In this document: piece by piece, positions 48,838-61,847 of the stretch
Layout of the letters: the number at the start of each line of letters is the position of its first letter
Position numbering within the stretch: position 1 is the first letter of the stretch
NCBI GenBank assembly: GCA_006937955.1
Contig: SSNP01000005.1
Coordinates: 1,113,786 to 1,177,785 of the forward strand
DNA from: Pachypanchax playfairii
Taxonomy: Eukaryota; Chordata; Actinopteri; Cyprinodontiformes; Aplocheilidae
Direction: 5' to 3'
Length of the DNA stretch: 64,000 bases
Translations under genes and position numbers: made by a program
Notes under the pieces: model-generated
What the model was told of the DNA's origin: nothing
Seen by the model: only the letters and a program-made list of their open reading frames with translations
Databases searched by the model: none

Positions 48838-50400
48838 TGGTGACATGCACCCCAACGTGTTTGGACTTTTAATGAAAGTGGGTTGGAGCCCCTCTGTCTC
48901 CTTCGTGACCATCTTTTGCCTTCTTACAGTTTTTCTCATGTCTTCCTTAAACATTTTGTCTTTTTATCTTCTTTATTCATTTATTTCTCCCTCATCGTCC
49001 CTCTTTAGCTCCTCCCCCTTTTCTCTGTCTTTGAACTAGGAATATTAAAATGGATTCAGATTTTGTAAAAGCTTAATTAGCAAATTATTACTATTTTTTA
49101 TCAAAAATTCTAAGTGTCTCGATACATTAATTCATGTTAATGTATTGGGGCAGAAATACTTCATCATTATGATGTAAAAGAAGACAAATGGACAGAAACA
49201 TGAATATTAGAAACATAATTCTAACATATGACTTTGTGTTTCACTTGAAGTCATTCATGGTGGTGTAGGAGAGGACTGAAAATCTAGAAGCTAAAACCCG
49301 AGCGCTTCTGACTCGACCCCGTGTTTCAGCTGAGTTCTACTGTCTGGTATAATTAAAGCTGCTGTACGTCTGTTTGCTGTTTTCATGCACACATTAGCCA
49401 GTGATATTTTGGTTTAATGAATCATTTATGCTTTTCACAGTTTTGATTTCAGTTTTTGATATTCTTTGATCTTCTGCGAGGAGAGAAATTCTCCCACAGC
49501 TTTGGACAACCAGAGTTTAAAGTGTCAGTTGTTGTAATGAACTGGGTGACAAAGACAGGAAATGTTGCTGCTGGATATAAAAACTGAGTGGGATCTAATG
49601 TCTGCATGGTTCTGTTTGAGTTCCCAGCCATAGTGAGTCTTGTATGAGTGCTGCCATGCATACAGTAATATGCCTTCACTCTGAGTGGGACTGTGTTTGT
49701 ACTGGTGCTGCTCTCTGGCCTTCTACCACAGAGACAGGATGGGGGGGGGGGCTGCTTCAATAAACCAGAGTAATGGACAGAGTGGTGAGGACGAGATGCA
49801 GGAAAATGGCAAGAAAAGATGGCAGATGTGTGTTGTTAAAGCGCCAAGTCAGCCGAGCAGCAAGTGCACCACTGCAGCTTTCTAGTCCTGTAGTGCAGAA
49901 AGTTTGAGCCCACAGGGTGCTGACGTGCACACGCACTAACACACACTACAGAGTGTGTTTATCACGGTACAATGAGTGTTAAAGGCAGACGAGGGCCAGC
50001 ATTAACCACTGCAGGGTTAAATGTTGTCAGAAAAAATATAAGATCTGTTTTATGGTTTCTTTTATAAATTAACTTCAGTAAATATTTTCTCTAAAATTTT
50101 GTGCATTGATTAACATCAGTGAAGAAGATTTTAGGGAGAAATTGGCTAAAATGTATTGTGACCTAATGGTAACCTTTATGTTTGAAACTGAGTTTACCAC
50201 CAGATTCTGGACATGAAGGTCATTTAACTTCTGTCTACGTTGGTCCTTAACTGTCCCTCATGTCAACAGCTGAAGAAGTCGGTCATTAAAATCATGTCTA
50301 ATTTTACCGGTTACGCCCACTTGACAGAGACCTCCAACCAAAAGGTGAGAAGGAACCACTGCCGACATCCTGGTACCAGACTCCTTACTGACCATGTTCT

Positions 50401-50468
50401 GATCAATCAGCTGTTCTGATCAATCAGCTGTTCTGATCAATCAGCTGTTCTGATCAATCAGCTGTTCT
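50401..50468. repeat. Four exact 17-bp tandem repeats
   Basis: GATCAATCAGCTGTTCT is repeated four times without a mismatch (50401, 50418, 50435, 50452). The preceding 'gttct' belongs to the unit's tail. Each unit carries a CAGCTG E-box, and each junction makes TGATCA. Confidence 0.98.
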
Positions 50469-51019
50469 GACATCAGTAAGGACAGCTGATCAGTATTAGG
50501 TCTGTTTATATGTGATTGATACAAGAACATAACAGATTTGTGTGACTGCTGGGTATTTTGTTCCTGTGTTTTAAACAAATCTGTGCGTTGCACGTTACCT
50601 GACGGTGAATGTAAATAAGGAAGTAAATAACCATCCATCATCAGCAGGTGATGACATCACTGTGAGTTGGTTTAAAAACCTGTCCAATTATCAACCTATC
50701 ATGCTGGACAAATTGTAAGAATTAAATAAAAAAACAGCCAAACCAGCAATAAATTACAATATCATTTAAAAAACAAACAAAAAATAAAAATATTTAGCTG
50801 ATTTCACTTTTCTGATATAAATTAGTTTCCGATAATTTGTCCCAAATTTAGAGCAAACTTAAAATTTTGATTGAAATAATAAATTACTGTTTTACTTCTT
50901 TTTGAATCTGTTGCAGGTTTTCAAAGAGAAATTAAAACATGTCAGAGGTTTAGAACAACGTGTTCTCAGGATGATTTGGCACGAATCCAGGCAGGACTCG
51001 TCAAGCATCCTTACACCCC

Positions 51020-51136
<117 letters not shown>

Positions 51137-51438
51137 ATGGCTATTATTTATAGTTCAATGAAGGATCAGGCCTGAATGTAATGGTACAGTCTGTGCTTCT
51201 GTGTGTGTTTGGCTGTGAAAATAAGATAATCTAATTTAACAGCACTTATCTCTAATGGCCACAACATCCTAAATGCACACTTGCACACTCACATGCCATT
51301 ATAATACTGTAAGTGCTTGTGTACTTTCTCGGCTGTGAGATATGGGATGAGGCTTCTGCTCCATCTCTTTCTCTCCTCTGTGTGTCTTACCATTCACTTT
51401 CCTATAAGCCCCTTTGCCAGTCTCTAGGATACCGACCA

Positions 51439-51452
51439 GTTACCATAGCAAC
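51439..51452. promoter_or_regulatory. Perfect RFX X-box 3
   Basis: GTTACCATAGCAAC fits GTNRCC-N2-RGYAAC. It lies in a locally GC-richer stretch (51340-51500) that also holds 'ctctaggat' and 'ggctagcc' palindromic words. Confidence 0.55.
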
Positions 51453-52613
51453 CAGGCTAGCCGACCACCTCCATAGAACTTGCAGTAGTTCAGTCACTTG
51501 ACCAGCCATCTTTCTTCTGATTGGATGCCTTGTTTTGGCCTCATGTCATCACATGCGATTGTTCAGAACAGAGGCCCCATTAATTTCTCTTTCATCTCAT
51601 TTTCATACCTCTGAGTTGGTTTTCCTTTTCCGCTCCCGTTTCTCCATCCCTGCACTCCCGTTCTGCTCTACCCCCCACCCCCACCCCATCCCCCCGCTCT
51701 TCTTCTGCCTCTCGGTGAAGACAGGAATTGGATTTCATCAGTCCAAAGCAACACTAGAAACATTTGACTGAATGAGGCTTTAAAAGAAAAGATGTTATAA
51801 AACTGAAACTTAAACACGTCTGAAATGAACTGAACCTTTCTAAATAAAATCTTTTATATTGAGTCTCATTTTATCTCTTAACTCTTTGGTCATCCTGAAT
51901 CAGTTTCTCAGCAGCAGATAAAAACACGTGATTTCAAACAACTTTATAAATGATCTTGTGACTTGATGGTGTTTATAACCTGCAGGTTGAAATCAACTGA
52001 GTTACTGTTTGGAACAAAGCAGATTTCAGCAGGTTTTAATCGTGCACAAGTGTTTCTTTGTGTAAGACCACATTTAGAGTTTGTGTCATCCATTTTCTGG
52101 TTAGTTTTATTTGTATTTTTATTGATTCCTTGAGGCTGAATGTTAGAGTACAACATGTTGGCCACCATGCAGAACATTCCCAACATTCCCTGCAGTCAGA
52201 CCTTCACAAGCGGGAGACTGAGCCTGTGACCTCTGTACATGTAACCTGGAGGTTTTCGTTTTTTTTTTTATAAATTCTGTTTTTCTTTCATCTTCAATAT
52301 TACAAAGTTAAAATCTGCAAAGTAACAAAGTCTCTCTGTAAAGGGAAAACATATTTGTCCATGATGTTATATGCTTTCTAACAAAGTGTGAAAAGGTGTT
52401 TATTCATCTTGATTTGTTTGTTTTTTGGGTAACTACATTCTAGCAGCAGAGATGGAGGAGTTCAGTGGGTTCTGCAAGGCCTGCTGGGAGATGTAGAGCA
52501 GCAGATTTGTGCCTACAGGATGTTTCTGATCAGCTTCAGCTTGTTGAAGTTTTTAATCTTTTTGTGTAACTTGTGACGGAAAAACAGTTTAATAATTTAG
52601 ACCAGGTTTAGAA

Positions 52614-52684
52614 GATGGATGGATGGATGGATGGATGGATGGATGGACGGACGGACGGACGGACGGACGGACGGACGGACGGAC
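52614..52684. repeat. Tetranucleotide array switching from GGAT to GGAC
   Basis: About seven GGAT units (52617-52644) are followed directly, in the same register, by ten GGAC units (52645-52684). The GGAC half has a CpG at every unit junction; the GGAT half has none. Confidence 0.98.
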
Positions 52685-54945
52685 CAACATTTTGACACTT
52701 ACTCTTCACTTTTCTTGTCTTTAACATGAGAGCTATCAGACATCACTCTGACTTGCATGTTATGGTGTAATGAATAATTTTTACATATTTAGAACAAAGA
52801 TAGACTAATAAAAATTCTCTCCATTAATAATCTCTGGCTTAAAGTCAGTTTTAGTCCTCATCCCCCACCGTTTACTCAGACAGCCTCATGGACTGTCTTT
52901 AAAAAATGAATGTGTTGGTGTCAGATTGAAGACTTGAAATGACTTTATCTATAATGACCTGCCACTGAAACACCCACTGATGGAACAAGATTTGGAGGCA
53001 TAAGCATATTTGTTTTTACTAATTCTGCCAGTCAATGCTGTTTGTTTTCTTATTTTCACCTGTCTGGTGGATCAGTGTAGTGGGTTTGCACATATTCCAA
53101 TAGGAAAGATGTACACGACCTGTGGATAGGTTTTCACTTTGTAATCCTTTCAAAATAAAACTATGAATGCAGAAAGGTGGGATCACATCAAGTGGCAGGT
53201 GTTGTGCTGAAAAATGCACCCCTGGCTGGAGTGTGGTGTTTAGGAAGCTGCATGGTGCACCTCCACCTGGTGGTCGTGTTAGCGGAATGTTGCTGAATCT
53301 GTATGTTTTAATGATTTTTTAGATGTTTGAACAGATTTCATTTCATTTATCTTTAATTGGATATTTGGCTCCCATGATTTGATCATGTCATTATTAAACA
53401 ATATTTTAACATGGTGCTGTGTTAATTGGAACTCTGTAGACTTCTGCTGTCTTGGTTGGTGTCTCACTCCAGTTTGTGTCTCTCAGAGGCTGCAGGAGTT
53501 TTATCAGAGCTGCAGCTACTGAAGTGTTTTGGAAATGTGACCAGGTTTCATTTGTAACTCCCTCTCACCTTTGTCAGGTACAGAGTGTAGCCCTGAACGT
53601 GGCTGAAAGCAAACTAATGCTCAGATAAATCAGGAGCTGCACTGCTGAGTCATGAAACTGATGTTCAGCACCAGCTCAACATCCATCCTCCTATTTGCTG
53701 ATTTGGCTCGTCACACTCGTGTGTTTGAGTTTCTGTTTTACAGTCTGGAGGAAAGTTCTGCTTTTTCTTCATTGTATGTTAAAAAAGATGAATAAGAGCA
53801 GGAGGCGGGACAGTCTCAGCTTTTTTATGAGTGTCATCTCTTTTTTTGTATCATCTCTAACTCTCCTTGCCAGGTGTCAACGTGTCTCTCTTCTTCCTCA
53901 CATTTCACCTGAGAAACTCGGATAGCGTGAGCCTGCTGCAGGTGTGGAAGTGTAGAAGAGAAACTCTGCCTGCACATCTGGAAGCAGCAGTTTGTACAGC
54001 TTAAAAACTAAAGTTCTCAGGTTTTGATCCTTATTCCATCTTCAGTACATTCATCTGTGAAAAAACAAACACTAGAGTTCACTGTCTGATGAAGCTGGTC
54101 AGAATAACATTATTGAACAGCAGAGATGCCTGGTTAATGTCACCAAACTGCTCCCTGGAGAATCCCTGGCTTGGCCTTATTATCCTGTCCATAAATCCCA
54201 TCAGCAGGCGCTTCCCTGTGTCGGTTTGATGACCACTAAACACAAACATTTATTTTTTCCAGTTGACATGCTGAACATCAAGATACCAGTCACTGGGTAG
54301 TACAGTACAAGACTGAAAAGAGGAAATCTTTCTTGGTGGTTAGCGTGGATGGCAGTAGGACACTAATACACATTCCTTCTGGGTTTATCAGTAATACTTT
54401 AACCTTATTGACCTAATTCATTGTTATTCTAGTGTTATTCTAAGGGCTGTTATTTATTCTATGAAGCCATTAACTTTCGTTATTCAGAAATTTGCCACTG
54501 TGGGTCAAACATGGTTTGTACCTTGTAGCTTGTACATCTGACCTCTAATGAGTGACTGAATTCTGATCTTAGTTCCTGCTGATTTTTTCAATCTTACAGC
54601 CAAATTTACAGAAATACGTTTTTTATTCTTGATATTTTAAGGATGTATTTTTTAGGTAGTGTTGGGGTGTAACAGCTGGCTCTTAGTATAGATGATGAAA
54701 ATGAGCTGAAGGCATGAAGAGTGATGGATTCATAAGAAAAAAAGTTTGCTTAAAAAAAGGAAATAAAATAAAATGTGTGTTGAATGTATATCTTCATTTT
54801 TTAGAGATTGTAGGATTGGGATGTTTTTATGGTACTTTCCTTTAGAGATTAGGAGTATACAAGTATAGTTAATATATAATCACATATTCTTTTGTTTTAT
54901 TCAGAAAGATAAAAATGTTTAAATTGTTTGTAAATTACAGGAAAT

Positions 54946-54967
54946 ATTACTATTACTATTACTATTA
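54946..54967. repeat. (ATT/ACT)n trinucleotide run
   Basis: A short 'attactatt' pattern repeated about 3.5 times. Confidence 0.85.
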
Positions 54968-55394
54968 GGACAGAAGTAATTAGTTCTAGTTCCTACTGTA
55001 CAAACAAAACAAACACTCAAACAAAATCACACACAATAACATTTTAAAACATCAAAGTTTTATATCTTTATTCTGAACGTTTCGTTAATAAAACACTAAG
55101 TTACACTGTGGCACCTGGAGTCACATTCTCTCCAAATGAAACAATATTAAGGTTCAGTTGAAATCACCTTTCATATCTGTTTTACTGATATAAGTGTTGC
55201 TACGGTAGACAGTGAGGGTCATATTAAAACACTTTATCACTTGCCTTATAAAATATGCCATAAACTGCAAAGCAACAAGGAGTGAAAACACTCTGACTTT
55301 AATGCAGTTGCACCAAATTCCTGCACCAACCAACTCGTTTCCATTTAACTGAACAGATCCGATCATCATCCACTTTCTTTACCCAGCTGATCCT

Positions 55395-55465
55395 GTGTAG
55401 GGTTAGATGTCGCTGACGAATGGCAGGAGGCGGGGTTACACCTGAACAGGTCATCAGTCGCCTGG
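55395..55465. repeat. Interspersed repeat fragment (same family as 42828-42925)
   Basis: 'gcaggaggcggggttacacc' then 'tgaacaggtcatcagtcgcc' is a diverged form of the 'cacctggacaggtcgccagt' motif of the 42.8 kb copy. Confidence 0.45.
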
Positions 55466-56610
55466 CTAAAAAATATTATTCCGTATATTACAGAATGTTT
55501 TTGTCAAATTGCATAAAAATACAGTGTTCTGTCGTCGATCATGGCGGTCCAGAACTCCCTGTGAATGATGAAACTGCACAGTAGAAACCAGATGTGGTTT
55601 TTTTTTTTTATATTGTAAGCTCTTATAAAACACTTCATGTAGCGAAACACATTGATGCTGAATGAGCGAGAGGATATGCTAGCTAATGAAAAACAGAATC
55701 TAATTCTGCTCTCCTTCACTGAGCCAGTCAGCACCCAGGATATTTCAAACTATGTGCTCTGATTGGATCGCTTCTCAACCTCCTGCAGGAGCACCCCATC
55801 TATGAAATGGAGTGAGCAACCAACTGAGGAAGCATGTAACAGAAATAACCCAGACCCATTGACTGCAGAAGTCTGCAAGCCAGCGAAAAATCTGGGATAT
55901 ATATTTAGATTTACTTACATATAAAATCTGTGATGGAGTGAAGTTGCAAAAGTTGAAGTGATCCCCGTTGTGGAAGGAGATATTCAACCTTGGCCTCACC
56001 ATATTAGTACTTTGATACTCATCGTAGTATCTTTGTACAGATGTTAACGTAGAACGCGTCATTCAGTTCTTTGTGGACAGTTTGTTTTTTAGATGTACTG
56101 TCGATGAAGACCTTCCCTTTTCTCTGAACGTGTTTGAAGTAGATTTCATTCATTTCCTAAAGTTTTCTGACAGAAAAAAAAATTAACTATATAAATAAAA
56201 CAATCAGGATGCAAACGCTTCTGATATTAAAAACCATCAGGAATGAAAGTGAAGACGTTCTGTATATGAATGCAGCACATATCTGCACTGCAACACTCAT
56301 CAGGAAGAAGTAAACTCATTGTTCTCTTACAGATTTGGTTTGCAGCGTTTTGTGTTCATGCTTATGATCACATGAACATAGACTCTCTCTTCCGTCCATC
56401 TGCCTTCGGAGGGTGGAAGATGATTGATTTCTTTTTCCCTGCTCTCACTGGCGTCTCTGCTCTAAGTGCATTTTAACTCTGCGCTCATAACAGCACATAG
56501 TGTGCATTCCCGATATCCGCTGCCTCCGCCGTCGGTGTGATGGGTGTGGCTGCAGGAAGCTCTGTGAGGATGGCAGTCAACGCTCCACTGGTGTAAAGGA
56601 CAGCTCTGAA

Positions 56611-56654
56611 ACACACACACACATATATATATGTGCATCCGTGTGTGTGTGTGT
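56611..56654. repeat. Self-complementary (AC)n-(AT)n-(GT)n microsatellite
   Basis: (AC)~7, (AT)~5, the interruption GTGCATCC, then (GT)~7. The outer arms are complementary and could fold into a hairpin of about 12-14 bp or more. Confidence 0.9.
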
Positions 56655-57108
56655 GTATTAATGCTCCACTGTGGGAGTCTACAGGAGGGCTTAACACCAA
56701 TTAAATGTTTCATCGCTTACATTATTCAGCAGCTGCTGCAGAGAGTGGGGGCGTGGGGGAGACCTCTGGAGACGGCGGGTGAAGGAGGTTGTTTGCCCAC
56801 CCCCGGATGCTTCAGCTGTTTCTCTGACATCTTTATCAGTGACATGAGTCTTATTGATTCTTCAGACGATGCAGAAAATTACTATCCTCTGAAACTCCTT
56901 CTAAGCATGAAGGGAAATACAAAAGGAAGAGGGAATATCTGGAGAGAAAACAGCAGCGGTGAAGAAGAGATGGAGGGATGGATGGAGCTGAGGGTAGGAT
57001 GTTGCTGACAGAGGAAGAGGAGGAGAAAGAAGGTGCAGAAGAGTGGATGGGAAGGGCAGAGAAAGAGAGGAAAATTGGACTAGCTTGTGATCCCAGGAAA
57101 GGAATACG

Positions 57109-57122
57109 GTTGCCATAGCAAC
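57109..57122. promoter_or_regulatory. Perfect RFX X-box 4
   Basis: GTTGCCATAGCAAC fits GTNRCC-N2-RGYAAC. A TCATGTGA site (MITF/TFE-type E-box) lies 12 bp downstream at 57135-57142. The surrounding DNA is purine-rich on the + strand. Confidence 0.6.
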
Positions 57123-58499
57123 TGCAGTGGAAAGTCATGTGATGCAGAGGAGGGAGGCAGAGAAAAATTGAAGGGGTGGGGAGTCTCGCTCCACCGGCAG
57201 ACAGCAGAGGAGGAGAGGACAAAATAAAGTGCAACGATGGAGGTGTAAATAAATGACACAAAACATCCGTGGGTGTGTCTGATTGTTCCGCAGGCTGTTG
57301 GATCATAAGTTATACAAGATTTCTCTGATGGTGAAGGTTAAATCAGGGAGGGAAAGTAGTGAAGGAGGAGGTGTGACTGACAGGATGAAAGACAAGTCTA
57401 AAAATAGAAAAGAAGAAATTTTAGGGGGGCAGAATAATCAGACAGTGAAGGAAAGGGGGGGTAAAAATTAGTCATGATTAAATTTCTTCTTTAGGTTCTA
57501 TTGGCTGATAATCATGATGACATCAAACACATAAAACACTCAGTTTAACTGACTGTAGATGACAGGTTATTGTTTTTATCTTTCCTTTATTTCTTTACAG
57601 ATAAACAGTGTCCAGCAGCTTGTTATTATATTTAATCTGTCATATTTATGTAAGAAAACACAACTGAGCCACATTCACACAAAGTAGGTCAAACAGTCTT
57701 TGCATGAATTTAAACTTTATAATTTTATTATTTTTTACCTGCCTCTGTGACCAGTTAGTCACAGATATGCTTTAATAATATGTGCAAATATTTTACATCT
57801 TGTTTTCTCGTCATGCGTTTTCCCTTAATGAATTAAACATTTCTTAATAATGAAATGATTTATTTCATTTAAAGGTCTCTGTTAAAACCCGTCATTGTCT
57901 AAAACCATTTAGTTTTTACTACAGAGTCGTGGTCGAGACCTGATCCATGAACAAGCTGTGAAGTTCTGCTGCTTGAAAAAAAGTTCATCTTTATTAAGTT
58001 TGAAGGGAATTTATATTTACTCATTCTCATCCATTCTTCTGCCCAAACAGTATCTAACATTTATCCATAAAATACTCATTCACTCACCTGTTTAAATGTA
58101 GTTGAAGTCAACCAATAGACAGACAGTCCAAACACAGCAGGCAGCACAGGAAACTGAGTTTGAGTCAGAGTAAAAGTAAAAACATGATTCTTTTTAGGTT
58201 AGTTTCCGCAGGAAGAAATGAAATGTGAGCATTAGAGGGTTGGGACAGGACTCCATCACCCTCTTTCAGAGCAATCAGTCCTGTCCTGAGAGACACTGTC
58301 TGAGAGACTCACTTAAAGTCTTAAAGTCTTTGACCAGTGAGACGCAGCAACGTGTCAACAAAAAGCAGCATTTAAAGCATTACCCTGAAGCTGGTACATG
58401 GATGTGGTACGACATTCTTCAAAAAACTGAATCTGAATGTATTAAAAACTTCTTCAAAAAACAAACATAAAAGGGAAACAGATAAAAAATGTTTGGCAC

Positions 58500-58890
58500 A
58501 CCAACAGAGGACGGTGCAGCTGTCATGGAGTTTTAAAGGAGAGGTGAAGAGGACACGGAGTGAAGGGAAGGAACTGACTGAAAGAGAGGAGAAAGCCACT
58601 GACAGGGGAAGGTGTTCAAAAATAGAAATGTAGAGAGAGAAATCTAAACGAAGGACAGTGAGGCGAGAAAGAGAGACGGAAAAGACAACAAGAATAACCA
58701 ATACAGAGAAAATGAGAGGGAAAAGTAACATGATGCTGAAGGAGGAAAACCGGAGAAGAAAACAAACATGGCTGTAAGTGCAGATGGAAGGAGAGATGAA
58801 GGACAGACAGAGGAGCGCAGGTAGAGGTCAGGAGACGGGACCGAGAGAGGACAGTGGTGTTGTGATTACTAATGAGTCTCTGACCGGAGG
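58500..58890. other. Purine-rich stretch
   Basis: The + strand is strongly enriched in A and G, with many 'gaga' and 'aagg' words, for nearly 400 bp. The minus-strand open frame (58372-58731, Ser/Leu/Phe-rich) is a shadow of this. Similar stretches lie at 56900-57080 and 18405-18750. No function is assigned. Confidence 0.7.
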
Positions 58891-61047
58891 AGAGCAGCAG
58901 GTAAGGAGTCTGTATACTCTGAGGAAATCGGATCCACAGTGAACTGTCAGCAGTGAGGAGGCAGAGGAGGTAAAGAAGGAAATGACAGCTCTGTCACAGT
59001 GTTCAGATCCTTCTCATCTGCTGTGCACAAACAAGTCATATATAGAGGAGACTGTCACAGCTGTGGATGTTACCTCTGTAGGCTAATCTTTTCTTACAAC
59101 CACTTCCTGCTGAAATTATCCTTCAGATGTGTCCATGAGACACTCACTCATCCAGCTGAGACATCCATTAACCTCCAGCTCTATTTCAACATTAATCAGG
59201 TCTCATCAACGCCTCTTTGAAACCTTTCCTTAAAATGCATCTATATTCCAAATGTTTTATCTTTTGAGTTCTCCGATTTTTTATTTTCTTTAGAAAATAA
59301 AACAAGAATGGTGATGATTCTAGACAGTAACCACTGCATACTGTAATTCTCCTGTTCCTTTTAGGGTTAAAGTTCAGCTTTGAACTGTAATGAATGAATC
59401 TTCTGGGCTGTTGAGTAAAATAACATCCTTATCCGTTTCATGCACACTGCTCATTACAGTGAACAGCTGTTAGAAGCTGTTTCTGCTCCATGGTTGGGTG
59501 TTAGGGGTTTATTTGCAGATAAGCCCCATATTTGACTCCCACATGCGTTCTAATGATACTACAAGTATGATGTCATAATATTAGAATTTCTTCAAGTTAA
59601 AATCAATGTTGGCCACCCAAGTGAACATATTGAAACATCAAATTTTTTGTTGTTTTTTTTTGGGTTTCCAAAAAAAAAAGTTTAAGTTTGAATCACCTCC
59701 CATTTAGAGTTCAGGCGTCTTGTGCTGTGGCTTTTCAAAATTAATCGTAGCTCATTTAAGGTAAATGTTCAGTTTATCACCTGCATGTTTACATCAGCTG
59801 CCCAAATGTATAAAGAAATATTATTTTAAAGACTTCACTCTGCAGTAAAACACATTATTGATGTAACACTGCTGCATATTTTAAGGTTTAAATGTTGATG
59901 GAAGTTGATGTTAACACTGAAGGTGTTCCAACAATATGATTATCAGACCAAGCAGAGTCTTCCATCTGTTAAACGTTGCCACTCACAAGCGTTTGATTGC
60001 ATCATGGGAAATCTCTCTGCAGCACAGTCACCAACACGGGATTAATGGAACAGTTTCATGTTCTAAAACATCCTGAAATCAGTCTGAGTAACAATCAGCT
60101 GAAGCTTCTCACAAACAGACCTAACAGGACTTTGTGTTTTAAAACTAAATAGAAACTCTGAGTGGAAAGAAGTAAAAATCAGACAACGAGGAGGTTTGTG
60201 TTATATAAGAAGTCACATTAAAGTCTGGATCCTGTGTTCACCTGACAGCTGAATGAAATGGGTCCGATGTCAGGTGGGACCGGTTACACTGGTCAGCTCG
60301 TAGCTCATCAGACTGTCTGAATCACCTCGATGGTTAAGCAGGTCACATGTCGTTTCTCCCTGATTGTTGTTAAAATGGAGAAAGTGGAACTCCGAATAGA
60401 TCAGGACTTAAGTCCCTGTAATTTTAGCCTGAGTGCTGCACAATCTAATTATATTGTCTGGCTATAATTACATAGAGATGAAAATCAGCTCCCATTCTGA
60501 CACTCTATACTGCTTCACTAGTTTAATGCTAAATTCTTTGATATGTAGCTTAATGATGATTTGTTCCAGTGACAGAGGTGTTGGAGTGGAAGATGGATTG
60601 TAACGCTGCTCATGTTCAGATTGATCTGCTGCTGTAGTGAAATGTTTCAGATTTTGTTTTTGTTGCCACATATATCACATTTCTAGGAGCAGCTGTATAT
60701 AATCTGACATATAATCTTTATATTGTGGAATAAATCGTAAGCTTGCTGACTCAGGAGCAACAGAAGTTTGTATATTTGATGCCCTGCTGAGCTCAGAATG
60801 AGTTTGTATTTGTTTATTCTGCTGACAAAATCTTTATGTTTACTGACTCTGTTAGTTTGAAGATATTATTTCAAATTAGAGAAAGCAGAAGGACTGATAG
60901 AATCATAGTTATTGCACAAATATTCCAGGTATTATTTCACAACACAAACAAGTAATTTGACCAGTTTTTATTGGGAGCTTCTAAATAATTTGAGGATCTT
61001 TTTTCTCTTCGGATGCTAACTTCCTGCTTCCTCCCTCTCGTGTGCAG

Positions 61048-61208
61048 GCGGATGCTAAGATGGTGTGTGACGTGGTCAGTCGTATGGAGGACACGGAGCC
61101 TTACTCTGCTGAGCTGCTGGCCGCCATGATGCGTCTGTGGGCTGACTCAGGCATCCAGGAGTGCTTCAGCCGCGCCCGGGAGTACCAGCTTAACGATTCA
61201 GCGCAGTA
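61048..61208 (+). CDS. gnao1: gnao1 coding exon 4: helical domain
   Basis: The 161-bp exon encodes residues 102-154 plus two bases (TA) of Tyr155. It reads ADAKMVCDVVSRMEDTEPYS, then AELLAAMMRLWADSGIQ and ECFSRAREYQLNDSAQ. It is the middle of the all-helical domain that covers bound nucleotide. The ADAKMVCDVVSRMEDTEP start is diagnostic of alpha-o as against alpha-i. From memory of human alpha-o there are about six substitutions, mostly conservative, including K to Q just before Tyr155. The donor is TA|GTACGT. In genomic DNA the last two exon bases plus the intron G spell TAG, which splicing removes. The acceptor is GTGTGCAG|GCGG. The next exon is expected to start with C or T to complete Tyr155, and it lies beyond the window. 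Confidence 0.97.
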
Positions 61209-61504
61209 GTACGTCTACTTTATTCACTAATGTTTGTTTTTCATTTAACTTAACAACCTCCTCTTTTTAACTCATTTTGTTTCCTTCATTCTAAATTAAT
61301 AATGACTGTTTGGGGCTAAATAAGGCTTCAACACACTGGTGGTCGATAAACAACAGAAAAATACAACGGTGATAAATGTTGATCCCAAATGATGAAACAA
61401 GAACAAGGAGCATGAGAAGCTGGAGAAATATCAAGGGTCTCAAGAGGAAATAGATACTGTGACCCGGAACTGAGAGAGAGGCTCCAACAGATCCCAGAAC
61501 CCGA

Positions 61505-61600
61505 GTTCCCGGACCTCCAGCGGAGGACTCGAGTTCCCGGACCTCCAGCAGAGGACCCCGAGTTCCCAGGCCTCCAGCGGTGGGCCCCGAGTTCCCGGTC
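61505..61600. repeat. Short GC-rich tandem repeat
   Basis: The words 'gagttcccggacctccagc', 'gagttcccggacctccagc', 'gagttcccaggcctccagc' and 'gagttcccggt' recur at 27-31 bp spacing. The GC content contrasts with the flanking intron. Confidence 0.9.
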
Positions 61601-61847
61601 AAGCGTTTTGATTTGAAAATCATTGATGAAACAAGATCCTTGTTTTAGTCTAACTTTACCAAAGTTAGTAATTTGTTAGGTACATATTTAACATGTTACC
61701 AGGTCTGAGCTCCACTGGAAGAATGAAATTAAACATCAGAAGGTTCAGTAAGAAAATGGATCAGAATAGAGACGAGGAACAGAAAACATCCAAAGAGAAA
61801 AAATATGAAGGTCAAAAATATGGAATGTTTATAAATTATTAGGAGAC

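Noticed and set aside
53664..53684. RE1/NRSF silencer site
   Set aside because: Only the left half (TTCAGCACC) matches. The right half does not fit the consensus.
56851..57306. Minus-strand frame of 151 codons, Ser/Pro/Leu-rich
   Set aside because: It is the complement of a purine-rich stretch. Its composition is that of low-complexity pyrimidine DNA and no domain is seen.
61207..61209. In-frame TAG in exon 4, suggesting a broken gene
   Set aside because: It spans the exon-intron boundary and disappears on splicing at TA|GTACGT. The reading frame is intact.
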